From: Alphaproteobacteria bacterium
GTDB lineage: Bacteria; Pseudomonadota; Alphaproteobacteria; SMXP01
Direction of reading: 5' to 3'
NCBI GenBank assembly: GCA_021774995.1
Contig: JAJFIM010000470.1
Coordinates: 1-8,203 of the forward strand
DNA: 8,203 nt
In this document: positions 6,563 through 8,203 of the stretch, piece after piece
How the letters are laid out: the number at the start of each line of letters is the position of its first letter
Numbering within the stretch: the first letter of the stretch is position 1
The notes under the pieces: model-generated
The model's database searches: none
The model's input: only the letters and a program-made list of their open reading frames with translations
What the model was told of the DNA's origin: nothing
Program-made: the position numbers and the translations under genes

Positions 6563-7291
6563 TTATGAATCTACATCTCCACCCACTTCATCGACCTCAC
6601 CCTCGTTTCCATCTGCGCTTTCAGACTCAACTTCCTCGTTTTCATCCAGGCTCTCAACCTCAACCACAGCGGTGCGCGTTGCGTCTATGGTGTCCAGCAC
6701 CCAGTCCATGAGTTGCGGGGCGATCTCGCCCAGGGCTTCGTTAAAGGCCAGAACGATGGATTTGGCGCCTGCGCCGCGCGCGCGCACTTCGCGTTCAAAC
6801 ACTTTTGACGCCAGAATATCGGCGCTGGCTTGCTCGACAAGCACAAATTTAATCCGTATGCGGGCGCTGCGCCGTCCGCCGCCTTCGGCCTGAAACGCTT
6901 GAAGCGTGCTTTGCAGCAGATAAGGCGCCCGCATCCCGGCGCGGCCGGGCGCCACCAGCTCCAACGCGCCCGTTCGGTCAAAACTTTCCACCAGCAAGCC
7001 CTGCACCAGGCGCGGCGCCCGATCGCTCCACAACGCGCCGGTGATGTAGTTCACCTCCACTTGCGACGTCCACATGGCGATGCGGTCCGTGTCCAGAGTG
7101 CGCGAAGCGACAGGCTCGTCAATCAGCAAGCGCCAATTGCGCTTTTCATAGACGCGGTCCGTCTCATGCGCGGACAGCGCGTAGATTTGCGGCGCAGGCC
7201 CCGAGCCCGGCAGATCCACGAGCGAGCCGCAGGCGGCAAGCCCCAGCGCGCCGCCCAAAGCCAAAATCTTCACCAATCTTTTCCCCCACAT
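6563..7291 (-). CDS. ABC-type transport auxiliary lipoprotein (PqiC/Mla-associated type)
   Basis: Predicted outer-membrane-facing lipoprotein, 242 aa, of the ABC_trans_aux (DUF330) family that works with MCE-type lipid transporters. The signal peptide (MWGKRLVKILALGGALGLAAC) ends in a lipobox, LAAC, with lipidated Cys21. The residue after Cys is Gly, not Asp, which under the E. coli Lol rule favours outer-membrane sorting. The mature domain shows the family pattern: IYALSA near the start, WRLLIDEPVASRTLDTDRIAM (first 20 residues at about 53-72), the TGALWSDRAPRLVQ stretch and a C-terminal helix. The start is the ATG at 7291, because AAGGAG lies 6 bases upstream; an in-frame GTG at 7309 would include that site in the coding region. 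After Arg206 the protein ends in a strongly acidic tail of 36 residues that contains 15 Asp/Glu and no Lys/Arg, an unusual addition. It lies 30 bases after the MCE gene, in the same operon. Confidence 0.85.
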   Translation of the reverse strand: MWGKRLVKILALGGALGLAACGSLVDLPGSGPAPQIYALSAHETDRVYEKRNWRLLIDEPVASRTLDTDRIAMWTSQVEVNYITGALWSDRAPRLVQGLLVESFDRTGALELVAPGRAGMRAPYLLQSTLQAFQAEGGGRRSARIRIKFVLVEQASADILASKVFEREVRARGAGAKSIVLAFNEALGEIAPQLMDWVLDTIDATRTAVVEVESLDENEEVESESADGNEGEVDEVGGDVDS

Positions 7292-7297
7292 GGCGCG

Positions 7298-7303
7298 CTC
7301 CTT
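7298..7303 (-). promoter_or_regulatory. Ribosome binding site deciding the lipoprotein start
   Basis: On the minus strand AAGGAG is followed by CGCGCC and then the ATG at 7291, giving ideal 6-base spacing. It supports ATG 7291 over the longer in-frame GTG at 7309. Confidence 0.75.
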
Positions 7304-7321
7304 TATCACGTGCTTATCCTC

Positions 7322-8203
7322 TTATTCAGCCTCGACCTCGGCGGCGTAATTGCCCGACAGATAACGCGCCGGATCGCTCTCAAAGCGCCCCAACACCCGG
7401 TCGAGCGTACGCACGAGTTGCCGCGTCTCCGAAACAAACAATCCAAACTCGGCCAATCCGTCGTCCGCAAAGGCGCGGATAGAAGCGCTGTTGTCGGTCA
7501 CCACGTCATTGGCGCTGTTGGCCAAATCGCCATAAGCGCGTACGGCCTCTGTCGCCTCTTCGATGAGGGCGCGGCCGTCCTCGTCAACCAGACCGGATAA
7601 ATTCGTCGATAATTCACGAACAGCGCTGGTGGCCTCAGCCAGATCAGCCGATATGGCGGCGCCGTTGGCCAGAATGGAATCAATCTCTTGCGTGCGATCC
7701 GCCGCCGCATGGCTGACCGCTTCCAGATTGTCCAGGAAATTGGCAAAGCTCTCCTGGTTTTCTTCACCCAGCGCCTGTTGCACCTGCAAGATCACCCGGT
7801 TGGCGCCGGTCAGAACATCGGGCGCGCCGGAAAAAAGCGATTGAAACAGAGACGGCGTCGCCACGATGGAGGGCACTTCTTCGTCCTCCGCCATCACAAG
7901 GGGTTTGGATTCTGGCCCGCCGCCCGCCAAAGCAATGTAGGCGACGCCCGTCAGACCGATAAATTCAAACGTCGCCACTGAATCCTGCGACACGGGCGTT
8001 GCCGAATCAATCCTGACATGCGCGAAAACGCGGCTTGGGTTTTCCGGATCCAAAGTCAGCCGCGTCACCTCTCCGACTTTAATTCCGTTATAGCGCACGT
8101 CGCCGCCACGGCTGAGGCCCGTCACATTGGATTCGAAAATAATATTGTATTCGGAAAATTCGCGGTCGATCTCAACTTTCGCCAGCCAGAGAACAAAAAG
8201 GAA
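7322..8203 (-). CDS. mlaD: MlaD-like MCE-domain lipid-transport protein (5' end outside window)
   Basis: The frame is open to the window edge, so the N-terminus lies beyond 8203; 293 codons are visible. Numbered from the edge, the first residues (FLFVLWLAKV) are the end of an N-terminal membrane anchor. The MCE domain follows, with the diagnostic VTGLSRGGDVRYNGIKVGEV (27-46), conserved VRIDSATPVSQDSVATFE and IGLTGVAYIAL (82-92). From about 126 to 270 there is a long helical, Ala/Leu/Glu-rich region predicted to form the needle or barrel extension of MCE hexamers, ending DPARYLSGNY and an acidic tip. MCE proteins bind the periplasmic face of an MlaE-type permease with an MlaF-type ATPase and move phospholipids between membranes. 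The lipoprotein gene directly downstream fits that role. The permease and ATPase genes are expected upstream, beyond the window. The symbol mlaD is by family; strict orthology is not proven. Confidence 0.88.
   Translation of the reverse strand, partial: FLFVLWLAKVEIDREFSEYNIIFESNVTGLSRGGDVRYNGIKVGEVTRLTLDPENPSRVFAHVRIDSATPVSQDSVATFEFIGLTGVAYIALAGGGPESKPLVMAEDEEVPSIVATPSLFQSLFSGAPDVLTGANRVILQVQQALGEENQESFANFLDNLEAVSHAAADRTQEIDSILANGAAISADLAEATSAVRELSTNLSGLVDEDGRALIEEATEAVRAYGDLANSANDVVTDNSASIRAFADDGLAEFGLFVSETRQLVRTLDRVLGRFESDPARYLSGNYAAEVEAE

Noticed and set aside
6555..6580. GGAGA/TCTCC hairpin at the convergent end of the DUF1801 remnant and the lipoprotein gene
   Set aside because: A five-pair stem with a 15-base loop and no T tract is too weak to call a terminator.
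6830..7600. 256-codon plus-strand ORF
   Set aside because: It runs antisense across the lipoprotein and MCE genes, both with clear family motifs and a good ribosome binding site. Its Arg/Gln/Ala-rich composition is typical of a shadow frame in GC-rich DNA.

Overview
The window looks like a stretch of an alphaproteobacterial chromosome. The basis is a PleC/DivJ-like hybrid of PAS domains with a HisKA core, a trafficking pair of an MCE protein and an auxiliary lipoprotein, moderately high GC with GC-rich third positions, and short tightly packed operons. No RNA gene, CRISPR array, insertion sequence or phage gene is visible. This taxonomic call is inference from family resemblance and cannot be narrowed to a genus here.

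Layout. Bases 1-1719 (+) hold the 3' part of a gene for a membrane protein that joins a spermidine-synthase-like Rossmann domain to a multi-helix C-terminal membrane domain; its start lies before the window. It converges on an orphan membrane sensor histidine kinase (1830-4073, -), with a weak hairpin between them. The divergent gap at 4074-4360 contains an inverted repeat, a possible sigma70-like promoter and two abutting perfect stem-loops ahead of the next operon. That operon (4361-6402, +) encodes a CPA2-type cation/proton antiporter, a small antibiotic-biosynthesis-monooxygenase-fold protein and an isoprenylcysteine-methyltransferase-like membrane methyltransferase, with gaps of only 11 and 15 bases. 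It is followed by a 45-codon ORF that reads like a DUF1801 protein with its centre deleted (6415-6552). From 6563 to the end (-) lie an ABC-transport auxiliary lipoprotein and an MlaD-like MCE protein, the downstream end of a probable lipid-transport (Mla-type) operon whose other genes would lie beyond 8203.

How the genes work together. The MCE protein and the lipoprotein are very likely partners in phospholipid transport between inner and outer membranes. The antiporter and its two small neighbours are probably co-transcribed, but no shared pathway is evident. The kinase has no response regulator in the window and must signal to a partner encoded elsewhere.

I did not find a convincing undescribed multi-gene system. 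The points most worth a second look are the internally deleted DUF1801 remnant, the spermidine-synthase-like protein lacking the catalytic Asp motif, and the tandem hairpins in the leader of the antiporter operon.
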